From Streptomyces sp. WP-1 (GTDB lineage: Bacteria; Actinomycetota; Actinomycetes; Streptomycetales; Streptomycetaceae), in assembly GCF_030450125.1 (NCBI RefSeq), contig NZ_CP123923.1:4712001-4776000 (forward strand): DNA of 64,000 nt. The letters run 5' to 3'. Shown here in pieces: positions 56,800-64,000 of this stretch. Below the pieces are notes generated by a model. It was not told the origin of the DNA and did no database searches. It was given only the letters and a program-made list of their open reading frames with translations. A program made the position numbers and the translations under genes. How positions within the stretch are numbered: the stretch's first letter is position 1; the number at the start of each line of letters is the position of its first letter.

Positions 56800-57951
56800 A
56801 TGGCAGGAGAAGAGCACGGGGGAAGCCTTCCGAGGCCGCCCCGGCTGTCCGACGCGACCCTGCGGGACTCCGCGCACATGGCCGGCGTCGAGTTCGGCCT
56901 CAAGGACGCCGCGGTCATCGCGGACCTGCTGGTGAAGACCGGGATCGAACTCGTCGAGGTCGGCATGGTGTCCGGTCCGGGCTCCAAGGACGCCGATCTG
57001 GTCCTCGCCACCCATGAGGCCGTCGGACCGGAGCGCAGCATGACGCTCGTCGTGGTGCGCGACCGCCGGCAGGTCGCCCAGGCACTCGACGAGGCCGAGC
57101 GCCTGGGTGTGCGGCACATCATGTACTCCATCCCGACCTCCGAGCAGCACGCGCAGCTCAAGCTCGGCTCGTCCAGCGCCAAGTTCCTGCACACCCTGGC
57201 CCGTTCGGCGATATCCCAGGCCAAGGAGCGCGGCTTCCACGTCACCTTCAGCGGCGAGGACGGCGCCCGCACGCCCGAGGAGCGCCTCGTCCCCTACGTC
57301 ACCGCCGGCTTCGAGGCGGGCGCCGACCGGTTCCGGCTGGCCGAGACCGTCGCGTATCTGTCGCCCTGGCAGATGGAGGCGGTCATCGGGAACCTCACCG
57401 CGATCGACGGCTCCGAGATCGAGATCCACTCGCACAACATGCTCGGCATGGCCGTCGCCAACTCCCTCGCCGCCGTCCGCGCGGGCGCGCAGTGGATCTC
57501 GGCCACCGTCGGCGGCATCGGGGAACGCGGCGGCAACGCCCCGCTCGCCGAACTGCTCACCTCACTGCGCGTCATCCACGACGACACCCGCTTCGACCTG
57601 AGCCACCTCACCGAGCTGTCGCGCGTCGCGCTGCGCGGCGCCGGCCTCGGGGACGCCTTCCAGTCGGGCCCGACCACCCCGCACGCCTTCGCCTACGAAC
57701 TGCCGGGCCAGCTCACCCACCCGGAGGCGTACGAGACGCTGCCCGCCGAACTCGTCGGCAACGCCCGCGGGCTGCGCGTCCGTACCCGTCTGACCACGGC
57801 GCTCGTCGCGTGGGCGCTGGCCGACTCGGGCGTCTCCGTCGACCTCGACGCCTTCACCCCCTGGCTCACCGAGCGGCAGGAACGCGACGGATCCCCCCTG
57901 CTCGACCGGGACACGATCCGCAAGGCCGCCGTCGACTTCCAGGCCGCCTGA
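56800..57951 (+). CDS. DRE-TIM metallolyase (homocitrate synthase/HMGL-like)
   Basis: A 383-residue TIM-barrel enzyme of the group with homocitrate and isopropylmalate synthases, HMG-CoA lyase and 4-hydroxy-2-oxovalerate aldolase. The opening LSDATLRDSAHMAGVEF corresponds to the DxTLRD motif. The metal-binding HxH is in IHSHNMLGMAVAN near 208, and GIGERGGNAPLAEL near 240 matches the acyl-CoA-using synthases. The Ser-Ala-His after LRD is closer to aldolases than to the usual Gly-Glu-Gln of homocitrate synthase, so the reaction cannot be decided. It is the first gene of the LysW operon and probably builds the carbon chain of the amino acid precursor. Strong GGAGG before ATG 56800. Confidence 0.85.
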   Translation: MAGEEHGGSLPRPPRLSDATLRDSAHMAGVEFGLKDAAVIADLLVKTGIELVEVGMVSGPGSKDADLVLATHEAVGPERSMTLVVVRDRRQVAQALDEAERLGVRHIMYSIPTSEQHAQLKLGSSSAKFLHTLARSAISQAKERGFHVTFSGEDGARTPEERLVPYVTAGFEAGADRFRLAETVAYLSPWQMEAVIGNLTAIDGSEIEIHSHNMLGMAVANSLAAVRAGAQWISATVGGIGERGGNAPLAELLTSLRVIHDDTRFDLSHLTELSRVALRGAGLGDAFQSGPTTPHAFAYELPGQLTHPEAYETLPAELVGNARGLRVRTRLTTALVAWALADSGVSVDLDAFTPWLTERQERDGSPLLDRDTIRKAAVDFQAA

Positions 57952-58019
57952 CCCCCTCACCAGCCCCGCCCCGGCGCCATGCCCCACCCGATCCCGTACG
58001 ACGAACCAGGAGTTGACCC

Positions 58020-58205
58020 ATGTCCACCGCCACCCTCACCGGCGACTGCCCCGAGTGCGAGACCGACCTGACCGTGCCCCCGATGGTCCGGGGCGAGACC
58101 CTCTCCTGCCCCGAGTGCATGCTCACGCTGCGCGTGGAGGAGATACGGGACGGCCGGCTGTCCCTGCAGATGGTCGAGGTCCAGCTGCGCGACTGGGGCC
58201 AGTGA
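58020..58205 (+). CDS. Amino-group carrier protein (LysW-like) with C-terminal Gln
   Basis: A 61-residue carrier. Two CPEC zinc knuckles (residues 10-13 and 34-37) form the LysW fold, followed by the acidic helix region and the C-terminus VQLRDWGQ. In LysW proteins of lysine, arginine and secondary-metabolite pathways the end is normally EDWGE. The gamma-carboxyl of that last Glu is joined to the substrate's amino group, both to protect it and to provide a handle for the enzymes. Here the last codon is CAG (Gln). The gene is followed at once by lysX, lysY and lysZ homologues, which shows that it is a working carrier system. Confidence 0.93.
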   Translation: MSTATLTGDCPECETDLTVPPMVRGETLSCPECMLTLRVEEIRDGRLSLQMVEVQLRDWGQ

Positions 58206-58206
58206 G

Positions 58207-59055
58207 ATGACCCTGAGAGTCGCCATCGTCGCGGACCGGGTCGGCTGGGAGGAACGCGAACTCATCCGCCGCGCACCGGACCTGGGGCTCCGGATCGACT
58301 GGATCAACGACGAGTCCCTGTGCCTGGGAGAGCCCGGAACCTCTTCCATCGAAGGCTACGACGCCCTGCTGGTCCGCAGCCGCAGCTACACCCGGGGCGG
58401 CCTCCTCGCCACCCTGGCCGAGTCGAGCGGCGTACCCGTCCTCAACTCCGCCACCGCCATCCACGCCTGCGAGAACAAGCTGGTGCTGCGCGCCCTGCTG
58501 CGCGCGGCGGGCGTACCGGTGCCCGAGTTCCGGCTCGCCCTGTCCCGCAAGGACTTCACCCGGGCCCTGGACGACCTCGGCCTGCCCGTGGTGCTCAAAC
58601 CCGTCTACGGCGGCATGGGCAAACGCGTCACCCTGGTGCGCGACGCCGATCTGGCGCAGTCCGTCTACGACTACGTCGAGGACCTCGGCCACGCCTTCGA
58701 ACAGGCCTGCCTGGTGGAGCCGTACCTGGGCGGCGGCTCGGTGCGCTGCCTGGTCGTCGGCCGGGAGATCGTCGCCGCCGCCGAGTTCGAGAGCGCGGGG
58801 GCCGACTGGCGCAGCAACGCGGCGCTCGGCAACCAGAGCCGGGCCCTCACCCACGACCCCGAGGTGCAGAAACTGGTCGACGGTGTCGTGGACCAGCTCG
58901 GCGACGGCATCTACGGAGTCGATCTCTTCAGGACGCCGACGGGCCATCTCGTCAACGAGGTCAACCACGCCCCCGCCTGGCGAGGGGTGGCAGCGGTCAC
59001 CGGAGCGGACATCCCGGCGGCCATCGCCCGTCACCTCCAGGAGATATTCGCATGA
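58207..59055 (+). CDS. lysX: LysX-like ATP-grasp ligase
   Basis: A 282-residue RimK-type ATP-grasp enzyme that attaches the substrate's alpha-amino group to the carrier protein. It begins RVAIVADRVGWEERELI and has LNSATAIHACENKLVLRALL, the ATP-binding VVLKPVYGGMGKRVTLV near 138, the glycine loop in EPYLGGGSVRCLVVG, and the metal-binding NEVNHAPAWRG near 258. The last segment, which distinguishes LysX (aminoadipate) from ArgX (glutamate), fits neither exactly, so the amino acid loaded may be different. Starts one base after the carrier gene stop and overlaps the next gene by four bases. Confidence 0.92.
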   Translation: MTLRVAIVADRVGWEERELIRRAPDLGLRIDWINDESLCLGEPGTSSIEGYDALLVRSRSYTRGGLLATLAESSGVPVLNSATAIHACENKLVLRALLRAAGVPVPEFRLALSRKDFTRALDDLGLPVVLKPVYGGMGKRVTLVRDADLAQSVYDYVEDLGHAFEQACLVEPYLGGGSVRCLVVGREIVAAAEFESAGADWRSNAALGNQSRALTHDPEVQKLVDGVVDQLGDGIYGVDLFRTPTGHLVNEVNHAPAWRGVAAVTGADIPAAIARHLQEIFA

Positions 59056-60110
59056 TCCGCGTGGGAATCGTCGGCGCCTCAGGGCTCGCCGGCGGTGAAC
59101 TGATCAGGCTGGTGAGCCAGCATCCCGAACTCGAACTGGCCTTCCTCGGCGGTGACTCCAGCGCCGGCCGGACCCCCGCCCAACTGCACCCCGGGCTCCG
59201 CCTCGACCTGGGCCTGGTCGTGGAACGCGTCACCGCGGACGCCCTCGCCGAACGCTGCGACGTGGTGTTCCTCGCCACGCCCGCCCCGGTCTCGGCCGAA
59301 CTCGCGGCCCTCCTCGCCGACCGCGTCCCCTGCGTGATCGACCTGAGCGGCGCCTTCCGCATCCGCGACCCCCGGCGGCACGAACGCTGGTACCCCAAGG
59401 CCACCCGGCCGGCCGGACTCGCCGACCGCTTCGTCTACGGCGTACCGGAACTCGTCGGCGACCAGCTGGCCGGCGCCCCGCTGATCTCCGTACCCGGCTG
59501 CTACGCCACCGCGATCACCCTCGGGCTCGCCCCGCTGACCCTCGGCCTCGGGCTGAACCTGAGGACCGTGGTCGTGGACGGCAAGAGCGGCTCCAGCGGC
59601 GGCGGCCTGCAACTGCGGGTGCCGGACCTGCACCCGCTGCGCAACGGCGCCATCGCCCCGTACGCCCCCACCGGGCACCGGCACGCCGCCGAGGTGAGCG
59701 ACTTCCTGGAGCGCGGCAAGCCGGGCACCGTCGGCTCGCTGACCATGTCGGCCTACGGCGTCTCCCATGTCCGCGGACTGCTCGCCAGCGTCTACGCCTT
59801 CACCGACGACCAGGTGGACGGCCGCGAACTCCAGCGCGCCTACCTGCGCTTCTACAAGGGGCAGCGGTTCGTGCGGGTGCGCCGGAACACCGAGACGCTG
59901 ATCCCGGTGCCCGACCCGCAGGCGGTCCTCGGCTCCAACTTCTGCGACGTGAGCGTCCTGTACGACGACGAGGGCGGCCGGATCGTCGTCCTCGCCGCCC
60001 TCGACAACCTCGTCAAGGGCGCGGCGGGCCAGGCGCTCCAGGCCATGAACAAGCGGTTCGCGCTGCCCGAGGAGACGGGCCTGACGATGCAGCCGGTGAT
60101 GCCCGCATGA
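59052..60110 (+). CDS. lysY: LysY/ArgC-like N-acyl-aminoacyl-phosphate reductase
   Basis: A 352-residue NADPH-dependent dehydrogenase of the ArgC/LysY family. The Rossmann motif is VGIVGASGLAGGELIRL, the catalytic Cys lies in SVPGCYATAITLGLAP near 150, and the His partner in GHRHAAEVSDFL near 217. It reduces the carrier-bound acyl phosphate to an aldehyde. Length and all core motifs are intact. ATG overlaps lysX and the 3' end overlaps lysZ, each by four bases, so the proteins are made in step. Such a step would give an aldehyde for transamination or cyclisation. Confidence 0.95.
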   Translation: MIRVGIVGASGLAGGELIRLVSQHPELELAFLGGDSSAGRTPAQLHPGLRLDLGLVVERVTADALAERCDVVFLATPAPVSAELAALLADRVPCVIDLSGAFRIRDPRRHERWYPKATRPAGLADRFVYGVPELVGDQLAGAPLISVPGCYATAITLGLAPLTLGLGLNLRTVVVDGKSGSSGGGLQLRVPDLHPLRNGAIAPYAPTGHRHAAEVSDFLERGKPGTVGSLTMSAYGVSHVRGLLASVYAFTDDQVDGRELQRAYLRFYKGQRFVRVRRNTETLIPVPDPQAVLGSNFCDVSVLYDDEGGRIVVLAALDNLVKGAAGQALQAMNKRFALPEETGLTMQPVMPA

Positions 60111-60916
60111 GCGCCCCGGAAACGGCGTCCGAAGCCACCCCGACCGTGGTCAAGCTCGGCGGCAGCTGCCTCGACGATCTCGCCGGTGCCTGGTGGGACG
60201 ACCTGGCGAGGCACGCCGAGGCACGGCCGCTGGTCCTCGTGCACGGCTGGTCCAAGCCGCTGAAGAGGCTCAGCGCCCGCTACCGGGAGCCCTCCGCGAT
60301 CCTGCGCGACCGGTACGGCAACCAGAGCCGCTGGACCACGCCCGAGGTCATCGAGGACATCAAGGCGGTCAGCGCCGAACTGGGCGAGACGGTCCTCGGC
60401 CGGCTCGAACAGCGCGGGATCACCGCGGAACGGCTGCTCGCCAGCGACGGGCTCGTCAGCGCGGGCGAGGGCGAGCGCTGGTGGTGGCGGGACAAGCAGC
60501 TGGTCAAGCTGGAGAACCTGGTCGGCCCGATCACCGGCGTCGACCCCACCGCGCTGAAGAACCTGCAACCGGGCCACGCCTGCCTCATCACCCCGCTCGC
60601 CCGCAACGCGGCCGGGCAGGAGGTCAACACCGACGCCGACCGGGCCGCGGCCGCGATCGCCGGCGCGGCCGGAGCCACCGACCTGGTGCTGGTCACCGAC
60701 GTCGAACACCTGCTGATCGACGGGGAACCGGTGCGCCGGATCACGGCCCGGGCCGCCGCCGAGTTCCGCGACAAGGGCGCGACCGGAGGCATGCGCAAGA
60801 AGCTGCGCGCCGCCGGCGAGGCCCTGGAAGCGGGCGTGGCGCGCGTCGTCATCGGCAGCGCGCCGGTCACGGACCTGCTCGCCGCCCGCACCGGCACCGT
60901 CATCACCCGACCATGA
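60107..60916 (+). CDS. lysZ: LysZ/ArgB-like carrier-protein amino acid kinase
   Basis: A 269-residue kinase of the N-acetylglutamate kinase family. Phosphate-binding VVKLGGSCLDDL near the start, substrate region VLVHGWSKPLKRLS (ArgB usually has GGG), and nucleotide-binding VNTDADRAAAAIAGAAGATDLVLVTDVEHLL near 172, with TGGMRKKLRAAGEAL near 225. It phosphorylates the distal carboxylate of the carrier-bound substrate so that the LysY homologue can reduce it. Placed directly after lysY and overlapping the amidotransferase gene by four bases. Confidence 0.94.
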   Translation: MSAPETASEATPTVVKLGGSCLDDLAGAWWDDLARHAEARPLVLVHGWSKPLKRLSARYREPSAILRDRYGNQSRWTTPEVIEDIKAVSAELGETVLGRLEQRGITAERLLASDGLVSAGEGERWWWRDKQLVKLENLVGPITGVDPTALKNLQPGHACLITPLARNAAGQEVNTDADRAAAAIAGAAGATDLVLVTDVEHLLIDGEPVRRITARAAAEFRDKGATGGMRKKLRAAGEALEAGVARVVIGSAPVTDLLAARTGTVITRP

Positions 60917-61491
60917 GGAGCAAGCGCGTGGCGCAGTCCCGGGTACTCGTCGTCAACAACGGAACGCTGTCGCTGAAACAGCTCCGCAAGCGTTTCGAGG
61001 AACTCGGCTCGGACACCGACGCGGTCGACGCGGCGTCCGTGCCGGACCGGCTCGGCGGCCGCTACCAGGCGATCGTCCTGAGCGGCACCAAGGTGCGGGC
61101 CTACGACCGCGATCACTACAGGCCGCTCGTCGACCTCGTCATGACCGCCGACGTCCCGGTCTTCGGGATCTGCGGCGGCATGCAGATCCTCGCGGTCGCG
61201 GCGGGCGGCCGGCTCGCCGAGGGCCCCCAGCGGGTCGGCGGCTACGAGGTACGGGTGGACAAGGAGGAACCGCTGTTCACCCATGTGAAGCCGACCGTGA
61301 CCGTCTTCCACCGGCACACCCTCTACCTCCGGGAAGCCCCCGCCGGCTTCCGCTCCATCGGCCGCTCCGAGCACGCGCCCGTGGAGTTCCTGCGCTCCGA
61401 CGACGGCCGGATCCTCGGCTCGCAGGCGCACCTGGAATTCCGCGGCGACGGCCTGGAGATCCTGCGGGGCTTCGCCGAGCTGTACCAGTGA
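60913..61491 (+). CDS. Class I glutamine amidotransferase-like protein
   Basis: A 192-residue protein of the triad glutaminase fold. The nucleophile Cys is in VFGICGGMQILA near residue 82; His and Glu are in GSQAHLEFRGD near 173. The whole resembles anthranilate synthase component II/GuaA-type glutaminase domains. It would release ammonia from glutamine, or act on a related amide. A type I glutaminase is not part of lysine or arginine LysW pathways and is therefore specific to this cluster. ATG 60913 overlaps lysZ; GTG 60928 has a better ribosome-binding site (GAGGAG). Confidence 0.9.
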   Translation: MRSKRVAQSRVLVVNNGTLSLKQLRKRFEELGSDTDAVDAASVPDRLGGRYQAIVLSGTKVRAYDRDHYRPLVDLVMTADVPVFGICGGMQILAVAAGGRLAEGPQRVGGYEVRVDKEEPLFTHVKPTVTVFHRHTLYLREAPAGFRSIGRSEHAPVEFLRSDDGRILGSQAHLEFRGDGLEILRGFAELYQ

Positions 61492-61544
61492 CACGCGCAC
61501 GGCCCCTCCCCCCTCACCACCTCCACGTAGGCAAGGACTCGGCA

Positions 61545-62660
61545 ATGAGTGAACTGGAAAACCCACAGCCCGCGTTCACGGTCCGGCTGAACGGCAGCGG
61601 CGGCACGCTCAGGGGCTGGGTCGTCGTGGACTCCCTCTACGACGGCCTGGCCATGGGCGGCGTACGGATGACCACCGGGGTCACCGAGGAAGAGGTCGCC
61701 GGTCTCGCCCGCGACATGACGCACAAGTTCATCCTCGCCGGGCTGCCCATCGGCGGCGCCAAGGGCGGCATCGTCGCCGACGGCACGGACCGTGAGGAGA
61801 CGTTCCGCACCTTCGGCCGTACCGTCAAGCCGCTGCTGCACGGCGGGATCCACCTCGGCATCGACATGGGCGTCACCCCCGCCGACCGTGCCGTCTTCTT
61901 CGAGCAGGCCGGTTACGACCCCCGCTACCGGCTGGGCGCGCCGGACATGCCGATCGACTGGCGCACCTACTACGAGCCCCTGATCGACTGCACCGGCCAC
62001 GGGGTCGGCGTGGCGGCGGTCACCGCCCTGGAGGCGAGCGGCCGTACCGGGCCCGCCCGGGTCGTCGTGCAGGGCTTCGGCGCGGTGGGCCGGGCGGTCG
62101 CCCGGTTCCTGGAGGACCGCGGCCATGTGATCGTCGGCGTGGCCGACGTCGAGGGCACCATCAGCGCGGACCGGCTTCCGGTGGCCGAACTGCTGTCGGT
62201 CACCGACGAGTTCGGGCTGATCGACCGCTCCCGGCTGCCGCAGGGCGTCACCGTCTCCGCCGAGCCGGACGCCTGGCTCGACGTCGACGCCGACCTGCTG
62301 GTCCTCGCCGCGCAGAAGCACGCCCTGAACGACGGCAACGCGCACCGGCTGCGGGCCGCCCTGGTGGTGGAGGGCGCGAACCTCGCCTCCAGCGCCGAGG
62401 CGCGGGAGAAGACCCGGGCCTCGGGCGCCACCCTGGTCCCGGGCGTGATCGCCAACATCGGCGGGGCCGGCTCGGCCGCCCTGGCCGTCACCCGGGTCGT
62501 CCCCTTCGGCCTTCCGGCGGACGCCCGCAAGGCATGGGTCTTCGACTGGATCGGCGACCGGGTCCGCCGCAACACCCGGGACCTGCTGGAGATCGCCGCC
62601 GCGACCGCCGGCGACCCGCTGCCCGAACTGCTCAAGACCCGGCGGGAGGAGCGGGGATGA
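61545..62660 (+). CDS. Glu/Leu/Phe/Val-family amino acid dehydrogenase
   Basis: A 371-residue NAD(P)-dependent oxidoreductase of the ELFV family. The substrate-binding segments are LAMGGVRM and the catalytic Lys region PIGGAKGGI near residue 72, with DMGVTP near 107. The dinucleotide fold starts VVVQGFGAVGRAVARFLEDRG near 185, followed by VVEGANL. It interconverts a 2-oxo acid plus ammonia and an amino acid. Ammonia could come from the adjacent glutaminase. ATG 61545 follows AAGGA; the frame extends upstream to GTG 61488, but that part does not fit the family. It overlaps the ligase gene by four bases. Confidence 0.92.
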   Translation: MSELENPQPAFTVRLNGSGGTLRGWVVVDSLYDGLAMGGVRMTTGVTEEEVAGLARDMTHKFILAGLPIGGAKGGIVADGTDREETFRTFGRTVKPLLHGGIHLGIDMGVTPADRAVFFEQAGYDPRYRLGAPDMPIDWRTYYEPLIDCTGHGVGVAAVTALEASGRTGPARVVVQGFGAVGRAVARFLEDRGHVIVGVADVEGTISADRLPVAELLSVTDEFGLIDRSRLPQGVTVSAEPDAWLDVDADLLVLAAQKHALNDGNAHRLRAALVVEGANLASSAEAREKTRASGATLVPGVIANIGGAGSAALAVTRVVPFGLPADARKAWVFDWIGDRVRRNTRDLLEIAAATAGDPLPELLKTRREERG

Positions 62661-64000
62661 CCTCCACGACCACCGCCATCCTGGCCACCGCGTCGGCCGC
62701 GGACCGCATGGCGGAGTACCGGCGGCGCGGCTGGTGGCGGGACGAGACCTTCCTCGACGACCTGCGCCGCCAGGCACGGGAGCGGCCGCGCAAGCCGGTC
62801 ATCGCCGGGCGCCGCCTCGCCGAGGCGCGCACCGACACCCTCGACTACGCCGAACTGGCGCGGCTGACCGACCGGTTCGCCGGGGCCCTGCTCGAACTGG
62901 ACGTGCGGCGCGGTGACGTGGTCGCCGTGCAGCTGCCCAACCGGTGGGAGATGGTGCCCCTGATGTTCGCCTGCATGGCGGTCGGCGCGGTCATCTGCCC
63001 GATCGCCCCGGTCTGCCAGGAGGAGGAGTTACGCCACCGGCTGGCGCTCACCGAGGCGAAGGTGTGTGTCACCGTGCCGGAGTGGGAGGGCTGTCCGCTC
63101 GCCGCGACCGTCACCGCGCTCAAGGGCGAACTGCCGCTCGAACACGTGCTGGTGGTCGACGGGCACGCCCCCGAGGGCGCCCTCGACTTCCACGACCACT
63201 TCGTCGCCACCCACTGGGAGAAGCAGCGCTCGGCCGACCTGGAGGGTCGCCAGCTGCGCCCCGACGAACCGTTCGTGGTGCTGTTCACGTCCGGTACGAC
63301 GGGCTTCTCCAAGGGCGTGGTGCACAGCCAGAACACGGTCCACTCGGGCGTGCGCGGCTATGTGGACACCTTCCTGCTCCGCGACGACCTGGTGGTCGTC
63401 GTCACCACCCCGCTGGTGCACTACTCCGGCTTCGGGCAGGGCATCCTCGCCGGGGTGATGCTCGGCGGCACGATCGCCTTCCAGGACGGACCCGACCACG
63501 CCGGTCTGCTGGACCTGGTCGAGCGGTACGGCGGCACCCTGCTGTACGGCCCGCCGCCCACCCTCTCCGGGGTGGCCCGCGCCCAGCGGATCGATCCGCA
63601 CGACGTCTCCAGCCTGCGGCACACGGTCACCGGTGCGGCGCCGGTGCTCCAGCCGCTGGTGGACGAGCTGCGCCAGACCTTCGGGGCGCGCACGTACTCG
63701 GTGTGGGGCATGTCGGAGTTCGGCCCCGTCACCATCAGCCGGCTCGACTACAACCAGGACTGGGCGGCGCACAGCCACGGCCGGCCCATCGACTCGATGG
63801 AGATCCGCATCAGCCTGTGCCACGACCTCACCCAGCGGGCCACGGTGGGCCGCCTCCAGGTGCGCGGCGCGTCCCGGGCGCTCGGCTACTACAAGCAGCA
63901 GGACGTCTTCGACGCCGAACTCAGCGAGGACGGCTGGTTCGACACCGGTGACGTGGCGCGCGAGGACGGCCGGGGCGGCATCCGCATCCTGGGGCGTGCC
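62657..64000 (+). CDS. Adenylate-forming acyl-CoA synthetase-like ligase (incomplete)
   Basis: At least 448 residues, open to the end of the window. Motifs of the AMP-forming superfamily: A3 VVLFTSGTTGFSKGVVHSQN near 211, RTYSVWGMSEFGPV (A5) near 345, and DGWFDTGDVAREDGRG (A7) near 427. The closest pattern is cyclohexanecarboxylate- or benzoate-CoA ligase. It activates a carboxylic acid as an adenylate and passes it to CoA, an amine or a carrier. A UUA codon lies at 63029-63031. It overlaps the dehydrogenase stop (ATGA), so the whole run from 58207 is one translationally linked operon that continues past the window. Confidence 0.92.
   Translation, partial: MTSTTTAILATASAADRMAEYRRRGWWRDETFLDDLRRQARERPRKPVIAGRRLAEARTDTLDYAELARLTDRFAGALLELDVRRGDVVAVQLPNRWEMVPLMFACMAVGAVICPIAPVCQEEELRHRLALTEAKVCVTVPEWEGCPLAATVTALKGELPLEHVLVVDGHAPEGALDFHDHFVATHWEKQRSADLEGRQLRPDEPFVVLFTSGTTGFSKGVVHSQNTVHSGVRGYVDTFLLRDDLVVVVTTPLVHYSGFGQGILAGVMLGGTIAFQDGPDHAGLLDLVERYGGTLLYGPPPTLSGVARAQRIDPHDVSSLRHTVTGAAPVLQPLVDELRQTFGARTYSVWGMSEFGPVTISRLDYNQDWAAHSHGRPIDSMEIRISLCHDLTQRATVGRLQVRGASRALGYYKQQDVFDAELSEDGWFDTGDVAREDGRGGIRILGRA

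Noticed and set aside
58020..60916. Primary lysine or arginine biosynthesis by the LysW route
   Set aside because: Streptomyces use DAP for lysine and ordinary ArgBCJD for arginine; the cluster lies beside hormone regulators and has non-primary enzymes.

Overview
The window is chromosomal DNA of a Streptomyces species. The signs are very high G+C, many GTG/TTG starts, 4-base start/stop overlaps, a Leu-tRNA with anticodon UAA (bldA), paired resuscitation-promoting factors, divIC next to enolase, a Rex-type operator before ndh and WhiJ/DUF397-type regulators. From memory (no alignment was possible) the order from about 1.4 to 43 kb follows the S. coelicolor core chromosome from about SCO3111 (ABC transporter) and SCO3109 (mfd) through SCO3099-3095 (CYP107U1, rpfC, rpfA, eno, divIC) to about SCO3077 (cysteine synthase/CBS). 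From about 43 kb to the end the content is accessory.

Layout. 0.1-5 kb: coiled-coil protein and an FtsX-type ABC exporter. 5-8.7 kb: mfd. 8.9-13.3 kb: HNH lipoprotein, a tetratricopeptide-like protein, an M48 metalloprotease and a lipoprotein. 13.5-15.8 kb: an HTH/adenine-methylase-like/HsdS-like fusion whose catalytic NPPF motif reads HPPF. 15.9-22 kb: membrane protein, Ser/Thr kinase with C-terminal repeats, SurA-like lipoprotein, mazG coupled to a CYP107-type P450, DUF899 protein. 22.3-24.6 kb: two Rpf-LysM muralytic proteins, the second behind a c-di-AMP (ydaO) riboswitch. 25-32 kb: eno, divIC, DUF501, ppx, ndh, cyclopropane synthase. 32-35.5 kb: a second FtsX-type exporter. 35.84 kb: bldA. 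36-43 kb: YccA-like protein, small proteins, thiolase, SGNH hydrolase, CBS-domain cysteine synthase.

Accessory part. 43.1-45.9 kb carries a WhiJ-like XRE regulator with two DUF397 proteins and three small unknown genes. 45.95-48.3 kb is a compact RiPP cluster: a precursor, an ATP-grasp ligase and a PIMT-like methyltransferase, the gene set of aspartimidylated graspetides. 50-64 kb has a gamma-butyrolactone-type regulatory module (AfsA-like synthase, SDR, ArpA/ScbR-like receptor, atypical OmpR regulator). It is followed by a biosynthetic cluster built on an amino-group carrier protein: LysW, LysX, LysY and LysZ homologues with a DRE-TIM aldolase/synthase, two acyl-CoA dehydrogenases, an amidotransferase, a Glu/Leu-type dehydrogenase and an adenylate-forming ligase that runs off the window.

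How it fits together. UUA codons were found only in four genes of the 50-64 kb island (SDR, AfsA-like, response regulator, ligase), and the tRNA that reads them lies about 15 kb away. The island is therefore probably under developmental control through bldA and through a butyrolactone-like signal. The most unusual features are the carrier protein, whose C-terminus ends DWGQ instead of the family's DWGE acceptor glutamate, and a recurring pattern in which short tandem repeats begin exactly across a gene's stop codon (eno, divIC, a carbonic-anhydrase-like gene and two others). All functional calls rest on motif reading; no database search or structure prediction was run.
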